Below, piece after piece: positions 1-7,273 of a stretch of DNA of 64,000 nucleotides. Within the stretch, counting starts at the first letter, position 1. Every line of letters begins with the position of its first letter. Both the position numbers and the translations under genes were made by a program. The DNA is from an uncultured Oscillospiraceae bacterium (GTDB lineage: Bacteria > Bacillota > Clostridia > Oscillospirales > Ruminococcaceae), in NCBI GenBank assembly GCA_934446455.1, contig CAKSEE010000006.1, positions 1 to 64,000 of the forward strand, read 5' to 3'. Under the pieces are notes generated by a model, which did no database searches, had not been told where the DNA came from, and saw only the letters and a program-made list of their open reading frames with translations.

Positions 1-1
1 C

Positions 2-1096
2 TCCAGGTGCGAGTCCCTCACGAGCGTGTTTATCCCCAACAAGATAAAGACCATCAAGACCGAGGCTTTCTCGTTCTGCCACTCCCTCAGGGACGTTTAC
101 ATCTCCCCCTCTATCTCCGTTATCAACACGGGTATCTTCCAGGGCTGCGAGGACATTGAGAAGGTAGTTTTCGGCGGCGAGTACGTCACCCTGTCCAAGG
201 TATTCGACCTTGCGGCGCACCCCACGGTATACTACCCCGCAAAGTACGCCCCCAGCTGGAAGAACTATGTTGACGTTGCAACCAAGTCCTACACCAACAC
301 CACAAGCATAAAGGTTTCGGGCAGCAGCACCATGACCCCCGGCGACAAGGATAAGCTCAAGATAGTGTGCAACCCCTCCTCGGGCAGCTTCAGCGACGTT
401 TACTCTATAGTATCGTCTGACAGCAGCGTTGCCACCGTAGCAACCGACGGCACCGTTACCGCAAAGCAGGCGGGCAAGACCACTATCACCGTTACGGACG
501 TAAGCGGCACTACAGGCACGTTCACGATAACCGTAAAGCCCGCAAAGCCCACCGAGCTTACCGCGACCCCCCGCTCCACAAGCTCCGTTGACCTTAAGTG
601 GAAGAGCACGGGCGCTACGGGTTACTACGTATACCGCTCCGCCAAGAAGAACGGCACCTTCAAGAAGATAGACACCGTTCTCACCAACTCCTACACCGAC
701 AAGGGCCTCACCAAGGGCAAGACCTACTACTACAAGGTAGTGGGCTACACCAACGCGGGCGGCAGCGTTGTCACCTCCGACAAGAGCAAGGCCGTTTCCA
801 TAAAGGTATCCGCTCCCGCGCCGTCCACGGTTTCCGCAAAGAAGGCGAAGGCCGGCGTTGCAACCGTTACATGGGGCAAGTCCAACGGCGCTACGGGCTA
901 CGAGGTTTACATGGCGACAAAGAAGTCGGGCAAATACACCAAGGTTGCCACGATAACCAACGTGTCCACGCTTTCCTACAAGAAAACGGGACTTACCGCG
1001 AAAAAGACCTACTACTTCAAGGTTCGCTCCTACGTCACCGTGAACGGCACAAAGGTTTACAGCCCGTTCACAAAGATTGTAAGAGTTAAGGTATAA
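2..1096 (+). CDS. C-terminal part of a cell-surface LRR/Ig-like/FN3 protein (5' truncated)
   Basis: The reading frame is open from base 2, so the true start lies left of the window. The first ~65 visible residues look like BspA-type leucine-rich repeats (LTSVFIPNKIKTI, LRDVYISPSISVI). A bacterial Ig-like domain of the Big_2 type follows (about residues 95-180, with VSSDSSVATVATDGTVTAKQ). Two fibronectin type III domains finish the protein (about 185-265 and 275-360; GYYVYRSAKKNGTF and GYEVYMATKKSGKY). Such proteins are secreted or wall-displayed and bind host or plant surfaces; the ligand cannot be told here. There is no LPXTG or dockerin at the C-terminus. The codons favour AAG, TAC and ACC, which would fit strong expression. 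A strong hairpin terminator follows 19 bases after the stop. Confidence 0.85.
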   Translation, partial: SRCESLTSVFIPNKIKTIKTEAFSFCHSLRDVYISPSISVINTGIFQGCEDIEKVVFGGEYVTLSKVFDLAAHPTVYYPAKYAPSWKNYVDVATKSYTNTTSIKVSGSSTMTPGDKDKLKIVCNPSSGSFSDVYSIVSSDSSVATVATDGTVTAKQAGKTTITVTDVSGTTGTFTITVKPAKPTELTATPRSTSSVDLKWKSTGATGYYVYRSAKKNGTFKKIDTVLTNSYTDKGLTKGKTYYYKVVGYTNAGGSVVTSDKSKAVSIKVSAPAPSTVSAKKAKAGVATVTWGKSNGATGYEVYMATKKSGKYTKVATITNVSTLSYKKTGLTAKKTYYFKVRSYVTVNGTKVYSPFTKIVRVKV

Positions 1097-1114
1097 GTTT
1101 CAAGGCACATCTTT

Positions 1115-1144
1115 GGGGAGCGGCTTCTGCTGCTCCCCTTTTTT
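1115..1144 (+). terminator. Rho-independent terminator of the LRR/FN3 gene
   Basis: GGGGAGC at 1115-1121 pairs with GCTCCCC at 1132-1138. The stem extends inward by GGC/GCT around a TTCT loop and is followed by six T. Confidence 0.85.
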
Positions 1145-1218
1145 GCGCGGCTGCTCCCTTTTTCCATGGCGCTCTCCATTTTACGCGCGACTGTTCCCCT
1201 TTTTTTGCAGACTTGCCC

Positions 1219-1247
1219 TTGACAAGGCGGCGGGGGTGTGCTATAAT
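1219..1247 (+). promoter_or_regulatory. Consensus sigma-A promoter of proS
   Basis: TTGACA at 1219-1224 and TATAAT at 1242-1247 are separated by exactly 17 bases. A TG one base upstream of the -10 makes it an extended -10. The start point should be near 1254, which places the whole T-box leader in the transcript. Confidence 0.9.
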
Positions 1248-1253
1248 AAGAAA

Positions 1254-1505
1254 CAGGGTGCTTGCCCTTATACAGTAAAGCGTTGATAAGAAACAGTAGC
1301 AGTTTTCCGCTCCCCAGAGAAGCGGCGGTCGGTGCGAGCCGCAGGAGCGTATGCTGCGAACCCGTCTTTGAGCGCGCCGCCCAACCCTTGTGCATTAAGC
1401 GGCGACGTTTCCCGCGTTAAGGGACATGAGTGCGGCGTTTCACGCCGAATTCGGGTGGTATCACGGACAAAAGTCCGCCCCGTGCCTTTGGTGCGGGGCT
1501 TTTTT
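1254..1505 (+). promoter_or_regulatory. T-box riboswitch, probably tRNA-Pro responsive, upstream of proS
   Basis: The roughly 280-base leader has the parts of a T-box. A Stem I apical region (GCGGC and GCCGC around a GGTG loop, about 1321-1342) comes first. A candidate specifier loop GAACCCG follows, with CCC (Pro) at 1361-1363. The T-box bulge GGGTGGTATCACGG lies at 1453-1466 (family consensus GGGTGGNACCGCG). A terminator runs from 1477 to 1499 (GCCCCGTGCC, TTT loop, GGTGCGGGGC) and then a T run. Uncharged tRNA should pair with specifier and bulge and block the terminator, switching on prolyl-tRNA synthetase. The specifier assignment is inferred from position and from the gene controlled. 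Confidence 0.88.
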
Positions 1506-1531
1506 ATTTTATATCGAAAGGAAAAGGAACA

Positions 1532-3253
1532 ATGAAACTTGAAAAACTCGTCGGCGACCGCTTTAAGGAGCGCCCCTCGGACTGCCAGATAGACTCGCAC
1601 GCGCTTATGGTGCGCGGCGGCTACATGAAGTACATGGCAAACGGCATTTTCTCAAGCTATATGCCGCTCAAGCGCATAACAAAGAAAATCGAGCAGATAA
1701 TCCGCGAGGAGATGGACGCCATAGACGGGCAGGAGGTGTCCTTCCCCGTTGTTATGCCCGCAACGCTCTGGCAGGAGAGCGGCCGCTACGACAAGATAGG
1801 CAGCGAGCTTCTGCGCTTTACCGACCGCAACAAGCAGCAGATGGTACTCGGCATGACCCATGAGGAAGCCGCAGTACACCTTGTGCGCGAGTATGCCAAC
1901 AGCTACTCCAAATACCCGTTCATGATATACCAGATACAGACAAAGTTCCGCGACGAAGCGCGCCCGCGCGGCGGTCTTATCCGCGTGCGCGAGTTCACGA
2001 TGAAGGACGCTTACTCGTTCCACACCTCGCAGGAGGACTTAGAGGAATACTACTACCGCTGCCACAAGGCGTACGAGCGCATTTACGCGCGCGCAGGCAT
2101 ACCCGAGGTAATATCCGTAGCTTCTGACAGCGGCATGATGGGCGGCAGCGTGTCGCACGAGTTCATGCTGCTTACGCCCATAGGCGAGGACAGCATAGCC
2201 ATATGCAAAAAGTGCGGCTACCGCGCGAACATGGAAGCGGCTCAGAGCATTACCGAGCATCTGCGCGACGAGCAGTCCGCGCCGCTTACCGAGGTTGCAA
2301 CGCCCGAGTGCAAGACCATTGAGGACGTGTGCGCGTTCCTTAAGTCCGACCCGCTCAAGTCCTGCAAGGCGGTGGTTTACCAGCGCAACATGGACGACAC
2401 GTACGTAGTGGTATTTGTTCGCGGTGACCTTGACGTAAACGAAACAAAGGTAACAAACTTCCTCGGCTGCGACATTCACCCTGCGGAGATAACTGCGGAA
2501 TGCGGGCTGTGCGCGGGCTTCATAGGGCCTGTGGGACTGCCCGAAAACATAACGGTGCTGCTTGACAGCTCACTTGAAAACGCAAACAACATCGTTGCGG
2601 GCGCTAACAGGGAGGGCTACCACTTTACGGGGCTCGACATGGCGCGCGACGTTAAGGACGCGCAGTTCCGCGACTTTGCAAAGATAGCCGAGGGCGGAAT
2701 CTGCCCCGAATGCGGCGAAAAGGACATCACCATTTCCCGCGGAATCGAGGTCGGCAACATCTTCCAGCTTGGCACAAAGTACACAAAATCCATGAACATG
2801 ACCTACCTTGACAAGGACGGCAGCGTGCAGACCCCGATAATGGGCTGCTACGGCATAGGCGTGGGACGCCTTGCGGCTTCCGTATGCGAGGCGCACCACG
2901 ACGACTACGGTCCTATATGGCCCATGGCTATAGCGCCCTGGCAGGTTCACCTGTGCGCCGTCCGCCCCGACGATGAGCGCGTAAGGGCGGCTGCGGACAA
3001 GCTCTACAACGACTTACAGGCGGCGGGCGTAGAGGTCATCTACGACGACAGGAACGTCCGCGCGGGCGTTATGTTCTCCGACGCGGACCTGCTCGGCGTT
3101 CCGCTGCGCGTGGTAATCAGCCCGAGAAACCTTGACGAGGGCGTGTTCGAGCTTTCAAGCCGCGACAAGAAGCTCAGCGAGAAATTGGCGCCTGCTGAGG
3201 CGGTGGACAGGCTTAAGTGGCTTATATCCGAACAGCTGAAGTTTGAAATGTGA
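1532..3253 (+). CDS. proS: Prolyl-tRNA synthetase, bacterial type with editing domain
   Basis: It charges tRNA-Pro with proline in the cytoplasm. At 573 residues it is the usual length of the bacterial (ProS type 1) enzyme with an inserted editing domain between class II motifs 2 and 3. Visible signatures are motif 2 (FRDEARPRGGLIRVREFTMK, then DAYSF) and motif 3 (MGCYGIGVGRL), with a C-terminal anticodon-binding domain from about residue 470. The ATG at 1532 is chosen because GAAAGGAAAAGG lies just upstream; an upstream in-frame extension would run through the T-box terminator. Expression should be controlled by the T-box leader. Its neighbours are unrelated, so it is probably monocistronic. 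Confidence 0.97.
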   Translation: MKLEKLVGDRFKERPSDCQIDSHALMVRGGYMKYMANGIFSSYMPLKRITKKIEQIIREEMDAIDGQEVSFPVVMPATLWQESGRYDKIGSELLRFTDRNKQQMVLGMTHEEAAVHLVREYANSYSKYPFMIYQIQTKFRDEARPRGGLIRVREFTMKDAYSFHTSQEDLEEYYYRCHKAYERIYARAGIPEVISVASDSGMMGGSVSHEFMLLTPIGEDSIAICKKCGYRANMEAAQSITEHLRDEQSAPLTEVATPECKTIEDVCAFLKSDPLKSCKAVVYQRNMDDTYVVVFVRGDLDVNETKVTNFLGCDIHPAEITAECGLCAGFIGPVGLPENITVLLDSSLENANNIVAGANREGYHFTGLDMARDVKDAQFRDFAKIAEGGICPECGEKDITISRGIEVGNIFQLGTKYTKSMNMTYLDKDGSVQTPIMGCYGIGVGRLAASVCEAHHDDYGPIWPMAIAPWQVHLCAVRPDDERVRAAADKLYNDLQAAGVEVIYDDRNVRAGVMFSDADLLGVPLRVVISPRNLDEGVFELSSRDKKLSEKLAPAEAVDRLKWLISEQLKFEM

Positions 3254-3318
3254 TAATGCACCGACGTAATTGTCGGTAGGGAATTTTTCGTGTTGTCACA
3301 CGGGTAAGTGCGAGGACC

Positions 3319-3440
3319 AAACCCTTCGGGCGAGGGGGGAACAACAAAATCCGAACAAAAATCGGCATTTCCCCCCTCTCCCTACGGGTTTCTCCTCGCG
3401 CTCCTAATCCCCTCTCCCTCTCCCCTCTTTGCCGATTTTT
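3319..3440. repeat. Nested inverted repeats
   Basis: AAACCC (3319-3324) and GAGGGGGGAA (3332-3341) are mirrored by TTCCCCCCTC (3369-3378) and GGGTTT (3386-3391). A separate pair, AAAAATCGGCA (3357-3367) and TGCCGATTTTT (3430-3440), overlaps them. The two pairings compete, so the RNA could switch between two folds, or this may be a MITE-like remnant. Confidence 0.6.
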
Positions 3441-3480
3441 CACGCGCCGTGAAATTTAAGGAATTCAGGCAACGTTATAC

Positions 3481-3552
3481 TGTCGGTGGTTGGCACGGGT
3501 TCTCCTGCTTGGCGGGGACTTATCGCACGATGTATTGCGGGGCTTGGAATTT
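3481..3552 (+). repeat. Intergenic direct repeat, copy 1
   Basis: It shares GATGTATTGCGGGGCTTGG and the preceding GGCGGGGACTT with copy 2 at 3632-3702. The copies start 151 bp apart and diverge at their 5' ends. Confidence 0.7.
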
Positions 3553-3631
3553 TTGCTTTTTGTGACTACCTTTTCCTTTCTCTCCATGTTTTACTAGTCG
3601 TGAATTTTTGGGCTTTTGCAGCATTGCCTGC

Positions 3632-3702
3632 TGTCGTTTGGCGGGCGTACTCCTGCCCGGCGGGGACTTTTTGCATGATGTATTGCGGGGCTTGGAATCT
3701 TT
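3632..3702 (+). repeat. Intergenic direct repeat, copy 2
   Basis: Imperfect copy of 3481-3552. It ends about 70 bases before the MFS start codon. Confidence 0.7.
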
Positions 3703-3773
3703 TCGGCTGAATTATATCTTAATCGCGCGGCGGGAAAAGTTGCGCGGTTTTGGTTTCTTACGAGGTAACGGTA

Positions 3774-4973
3774 ATGCAACTCACATACAAACACACTATC
3801 ACCGCGTGCTTTGCGGGATATATTGTTCAGGCGATAGTGAACAACTTTGCGCCGCTGCTTTTTCTCACGTTTCAGGAATCCTACGGCATACCGCTTTCGC
3901 AGATAACGCTGCTTATAACGGTGAACTTTGTGGTACAGCTTGCGGTGGACCTGCTTGCAGCGGGTCTTGCGGACAGGATAGGCGCGCGCAACTGCCTTGT
4001 ATCGGCGCACCTGTTCTGCGCAGCGGGGCTGGGGCTTATGGCGATACTGCCCGATGTGCTCCCCAACGCGTTTGCGGGGCTGCTTGTATGTGTAATTCTG
4101 TACGCTGTGGGCGGCGGTCTGCTTGAGGTTATGGTAAGCCCCGTTGTTGAAGCGTGCCCCACGGACAACAAGGAGGGCACAATGAGCCTGCTGCACTCGT
4201 TCTACTGCTGGGGTCAGGTGGGAGTAGTGCTGCTCTCAACGCTTTTCTTCGCGCTGTTCGGAACGCACAGCTGGCGGATTCCGGCGCTGATATGGGCGGC
4301 AGTTCCGTTCGTGAACATGATAGTGTTCATATTCGTGCCGATAAGGCAGCTCAACGAAAACGGCGGCGGAATGAAGCTCGGCGGGCTGCTGCGCTCGGGA
4401 CTGTTCCGAACGCTGTTTGCGATGATGTTCTGCGCGGGAGCGTCGGAGCTTGCGGTTAGCCAGTGGGCTTCCACCTTTGCGGAGCGCTCGCTCGGGGTCA
4501 GCAAGACCGTGGGCGACCTTGCAGGGCCGATGATGTTCGCAGTTTTCATGGGGACGGCGCGTGCAATCTACGGCAGAATTGCGCACAAAATAGACACGCA
4601 GCGCTTCATGCTTGCGACCTCGCTTCTGTGTGCGGGCTCGTACCTTTGCATAGCGCTTGTGCCTCTGCCTGCGGTGGGTCTTATCGGCTGCGGAATCTGC
4701 GGCTTTTCGGTGGGAATCATGTGGCCGGGGACGTTCAGCCGCGCGGCTGCGGCGCTCCCTGCGGGCGGCACAATGATGTTCGCGCTGCTGGCGCTTGCAG
4801 GCGACCTTGGCTGCTCGGGCGGTCCCACATTTGCGGGGCTTGTGGCTTCCGCCTCCGGCGACGACCTCAGAAAGGGCATACTCGCTGCGGTAATATTCCC
4901 GCTCATCATGGCGGGGCTATCCGCATATGCGCTTATCAAGCGCAGGAAAACGCCGCACGACGGTAGTCGGTAA
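3774..4973 (+). CDS. Major facilitator superfamily transporter
   Basis: A 399-residue, very hydrophobic protein with about 12 predicted membrane helices and an internal two-fold pattern, as expected for MFS secondary transporters in the inner membrane. The loop after helix 2 (GLADRIGARN) matches the MFS motif A region (GxLaDrxGrr). There is a short polar central loop (IRQLNENGGG) and a basic C-terminal tail (IKRRKTPHD). The ATG at 3774 is chosen because GAGGT sits seven bases upstream; an in-frame TTG at 3750 has no Shine-Dalgarno. The substrate cannot be read from sequence; sugar or drug export are both possible. It stands alone between two repeat-bearing intergenic regions and no clear promoter is visible. 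Confidence 0.88.
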   Translation: MQLTYKHTITACFAGYIVQAIVNNFAPLLFLTFQESYGIPLSQITLLITVNFVVQLAVDLLAAGLADRIGARNCLVSAHLFCAAGLGLMAILPDVLPNAFAGLLVCVILYAVGGGLLEVMVSPVVEACPTDNKEGTMSLLHSFYCWGQVGVVLLSTLFFALFGTHSWRIPALIWAAVPFVNMIVFIFVPIRQLNENGGGMKLGGLLRSGLFRTLFAMMFCAGASELAVSQWASTFAERSLGVSKTVGDLAGPMMFAVFMGTARAIYGRIAHKIDTQRFMLATSLLCAGSYLCIALVPLPAVGLIGCGICGFSVGIMWPGTFSRAAAALPAGGTMMFALLALAGDLGCSGGPTFAGLVASASGDDLRKGILAAVIFPLIMAGLSAYALIKRRKTPHDGSR

Positions 4974-5458
4974 CCGCCCTGTCGGGCTGCCGAACACCGG
5001 TTTTTGTCGGAAAAGTTACGACAAAGCTCCTGCAAAAGGCGATATATCGGAAAAAACGCCATAAAGAAAAGTAAAGCAATCGGCAGCGCACCGTGAGCGC
5101 ATATGGGCGCTTCGGGGCAGAATAAACGGGCGTTATTTCAGATAATGGCGATCGGTCGCAGAAAAAGTGCATAAAAAACAAGCTTCCGCGCCCCGAGTGA
5201 GCGCGATTTTTTTGTCACATCTGCGTCACAATGTGACGTGATGTGACAAAAAAAGTGACGTCACACTGTGACAAAAATGTGACGCCAGATATAGAGTAAG
5301 AAAAAGATAAAGAAATAGAAACAGACACCCCCTTACCCCCTCGGGGGAAGAGAGTGCCCGTGTGGTATTAGTGCAGAAAAATGCAGTAAGCCCTGCGGTA
5401 GTATAACAGCAAGCGTTGGAATCGGGGGATTATGCGGGAATGCGCGTATGGTCACGCG
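4974..5458. other. 485-bp intergenic region between convergent MFS and GH43 genes
   Basis: No gene is supported. The distinctive content is the GTGAC/GTCAC array at 5214-5283, followed by a purine-rich run and a small CCCC-CTCG-GGGG hairpin near 5335. I find no strong terminator for either flanking gene. Confidence 0.6.
5214..5283. repeat. Array of eight GTGAC/GTCAC pentamers
   Basis: GTCAC starts at 5214, 5225 and 5260; GTGAC starts at 5233, 5243, 5255, 5268 and 5279. The pair at 5255-5264 forms the perfect palindrome GTGACGTCAC. Spacing is mostly 8-12 bases, close to one helical turn, as in a multi-site protein-binding region. Confidence 0.75.
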
Positions 5459-6943
5459 TTATTCGCCGAGGTCGTAGGAGAAGTCGGTGAACTGCGCCTG
5501 AGCGCCCACTGCATACAGCCCGAGGACTACGCCTGTAAAGCCGCCCGACACCTCGCTTGTGAGGTACTTTGAAGCGCCCGCGCCAAGCTCGGCTGCTCCG
5601 TCGGGCGTTTCAAGCGCAAAGGTGTAGGCGTAGTTGTTCATGCCAAGGCGAAGCACGGCTTCTCCCGCAGGCACCGCGTGAACTGCCTGAACGTGCTTTA
5701 TGCCGCCGATGTTGAGCCGCTCTATCACCTCGAAGCCGCCTTCAGTCCTGCGAAGCGCCACTTCGTAATGCTCGTCCTCGCACATATATGCCGTAACGCC
5801 CGCTTCACCGCAGTCCTCGCCGAGAAGCGTTACGCGCACACGCAGCGTGCCGCAGAAATCCCGCTGGCGAATGCCCACGAACGTGGGGCTGTCCACGTCG
5901 TCGAGCGTTACCGCCGTGCCGCGAAGCACCGCCTTATCCGCCGTGAGCGTGTAATTCTCCGCCGCGGGGTGGCGCAGGAAGCACCACTCCCTGTCCCACG
6001 CGGTGTTTGCGAACGTGAAGCTCTTTTGTCTGCGCTGAACATGGTCGCCCTGCATTTCGTAGCTCTCCGCACAGGTGCCGTCCGCGCCCGCGTAAAACCA
6101 CCCGTCGGGCGTGAACGTCACGGGAACCATATACACCTCGCGCCCGAGGTTATGATAGGGCATCCAGATACCTATCTGCCTGAACCCGAGACAGAGAATA
6201 TGCCAGTCGCCGAATTTGTCGCATACAAGATCGCCGTGGCCTATGCCCTGAATGATGAACGGCGCTTTATTGCGGTTAGTTATCACGGGGTTATGCGGGT
6301 TGCTCTCAAACGGGCCCCACACGTTCTGCGACCGCGCAAGCGTTATCATGTGGCCGTACTCGGTGCCGCCCTCGGCAGCCATAAGGTAGTATGTGCCGTT
6401 TATTTTGTAGAGGTGCGGGCTTTCAAGGTAGCGTCCGCCCGAACCCTGCCAGATGCAGCGGCTTGGCGAGAGCTTCTCGCCCGTTTCAATGTTAATCTCG
6501 CACTGAACGACGCCGCCCCTGCCCTCGTCGTCCGCGCCGTTGCTCATGAAATAAACGCGGTCGTCCTCAAAGTAAAGCGAGGGGTCGATACCGCCCTGGT
6601 CTACATACACAGGCTCACTCCACTCTCCGTAAATGTCGTCGGTGTAGACGTAGAAGTTCTGGTGAGTGGTGTCGTTGGTAGTAACCATGTAGAAGCGCCC
6701 GTTATTGAAGCGGATGGTCGGCGCAAAAACGCCGCCGGAGCTGTTAATCTTCTCAAGCATAACCTGACCCTTACGCGTAAGCACGTGACCTATCTGCTTC
6801 CAGTTCACAAGGTCGTCGCTCTCAAACAGCGGCACGCCCGGGAAATACTGAAACGAGCTGCACACAAGGTAATACCTGCCGTTCGCCGCGCAAACGCTGG
6901 GGTCCGGGTAAAAACCGCTGATAATCGGGTTTTTATATTGCAT
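5459..6943 (-). CDS. Glycoside hydrolase family 43 (beta-xylosidase/arabinofuranosidase type)
   Basis: A 494-residue inverting hydrolase that releases xylose or arabinose from xylo-oligosaccharides or arabinoxylan. The GH43 five-blade propeller has its three acidic residues in the expected contexts: base D14 (YPDPS), pKa modulator D120 (GGIDPSLYF) and acid E174 (RYLESPHLYK). Residues from about 300 form a C-terminal beta-sandwich as in beta-xylosidase-type GH43. No signal peptide is seen, so it probably acts in the cytoplasm on imported oligosaccharides. AGGAG lies 10 bases before the ATG and a good promoter precedes it, so it is its own transcript. The exact substrate is inferred only from the family. 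Confidence 0.93.
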   Translation of the reverse strand: MQYKNPIISGFYPDPSVCAANGRYYLVCSSFQYFPGVPLFESDDLVNWKQIGHVLTRKGQVMLEKINSSGGVFAPTIRFNNGRFYMVTTNDTTHQNFYVYTDDIYGEWSEPVYVDQGGIDPSLYFEDDRVYFMSNGADDEGRGGVVQCEINIETGEKLSPSRCIWQGSGGRYLESPHLYKINGTYYLMAAEGGTEYGHMITLARSQNVWGPFESNPHNPVITNRNKAPFIIQGIGHGDLVCDKFGDWHILCLGFRQIGIWMPYHNLGREVYMVPVTFTPDGWFYAGADGTCAESYEMQGDHVQRRQKSFTFANTAWDREWCFLRHPAAENYTLTADKAVLRGTAVTLDDVDSPTFVGIRQRDFCGTLRVRVTLLGEDCGEAGVTAYMCEDEHYEVALRRTEGGFEVIERLNIGGIKHVQAVHAVPAGEAVLRLGMNNYAYTFALETPDGAAELGAGASKYLTSEVSGGFTGVVLGLYAVGAQAQFTDFSYDLGE

Positions 6944-6984
6944 ATCCTAAATCTCCTGTTCTTTCAATAAATGTTGCTCTTTTA

Positions 6985-7013
6985 ATTATAGCACTCGTGC
7001 GGGGGAATAACAA
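6985..7013 (-). promoter_or_regulatory. Promoter of the GH43 gene
   Basis: Leftward TTGTTA (7013-7008), a 17-base spacer and TATAAT (6990-6985), with an extended TGC before the -10. Confidence 0.8.
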
Positions 7014-7131
7014 GCGGCAATATGCGCATGAATTGCTGTATATGGTGCAGCGAGCCGTTGCCGACAAATTGTCGGTGAATAGGCTCGCTAGCGCCTATAG
7101 CCCCCCGACACCCTGTCGGACAAAAGCGCCA

Positions 7132-7259
7132 CGCCGCCCGCGTGCGACAGCGCTCGCCACCGCGGCTCATTCAGCCGTAACCGCCCGTCGGGCGACCGAC
7201 CCGCGTGTGACAACCGCCGCTAATGCGGCTCAATCAGCCGTAACCGCCCGTCGAGGCTC
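7132..7259 (-). repeat. Dispersed 71-bp repeat, locus A (one full and one partial unit)
   Basis: Two units lie in the gap between the GT4 stop and the GH43 promoter. The core GCGGCTCAWTCAGCCGTAAC (extended to 29 bp) occurs at 7162-7190 and 7225-7253 with 28 of 29 bases identical. The full unit (7132-7202), read leftward, aligns along its length with the 71-bp units at 16689-16846, and the following bases align too (7113-7129 against 16851-16867, 16 of 17 identical). The remaining gap (6944-7273) holds only the GH43 promoter and a short GACAA/TTGTC hairpin near 7061. Confidence 0.75.
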
Positions 7260-7273
7260 TCAACTGCCCAGCT

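Larger units (their letters stand above)
3254..3773. other. 520-bp repeat-rich intergenic region between proS and the MFS gene
   Basis: No convincing gene is present. It holds a short hairpin (ACCGAC/GTCGGT) just after proS, nested inverted repeats at 3319-3440, and two copies of a ~70-bp direct repeat. Short open frames over the repeats lack ribosome binding sites. Confidence 0.7.

Noticed and set aside
3608..4126. 172-residue frame overlapping the MFS gene
   Set aside because: It runs through an intergenic repeat and out of frame into the MFS gene, and its Cys/Gly/Arg-rich text is typical of a shadow frame.
7132..7259. CRISPR-like repeat pair
   Set aside because: Only two units with homologous, not unique, spacers and no cas genes; it belongs to the dispersed repeat family.
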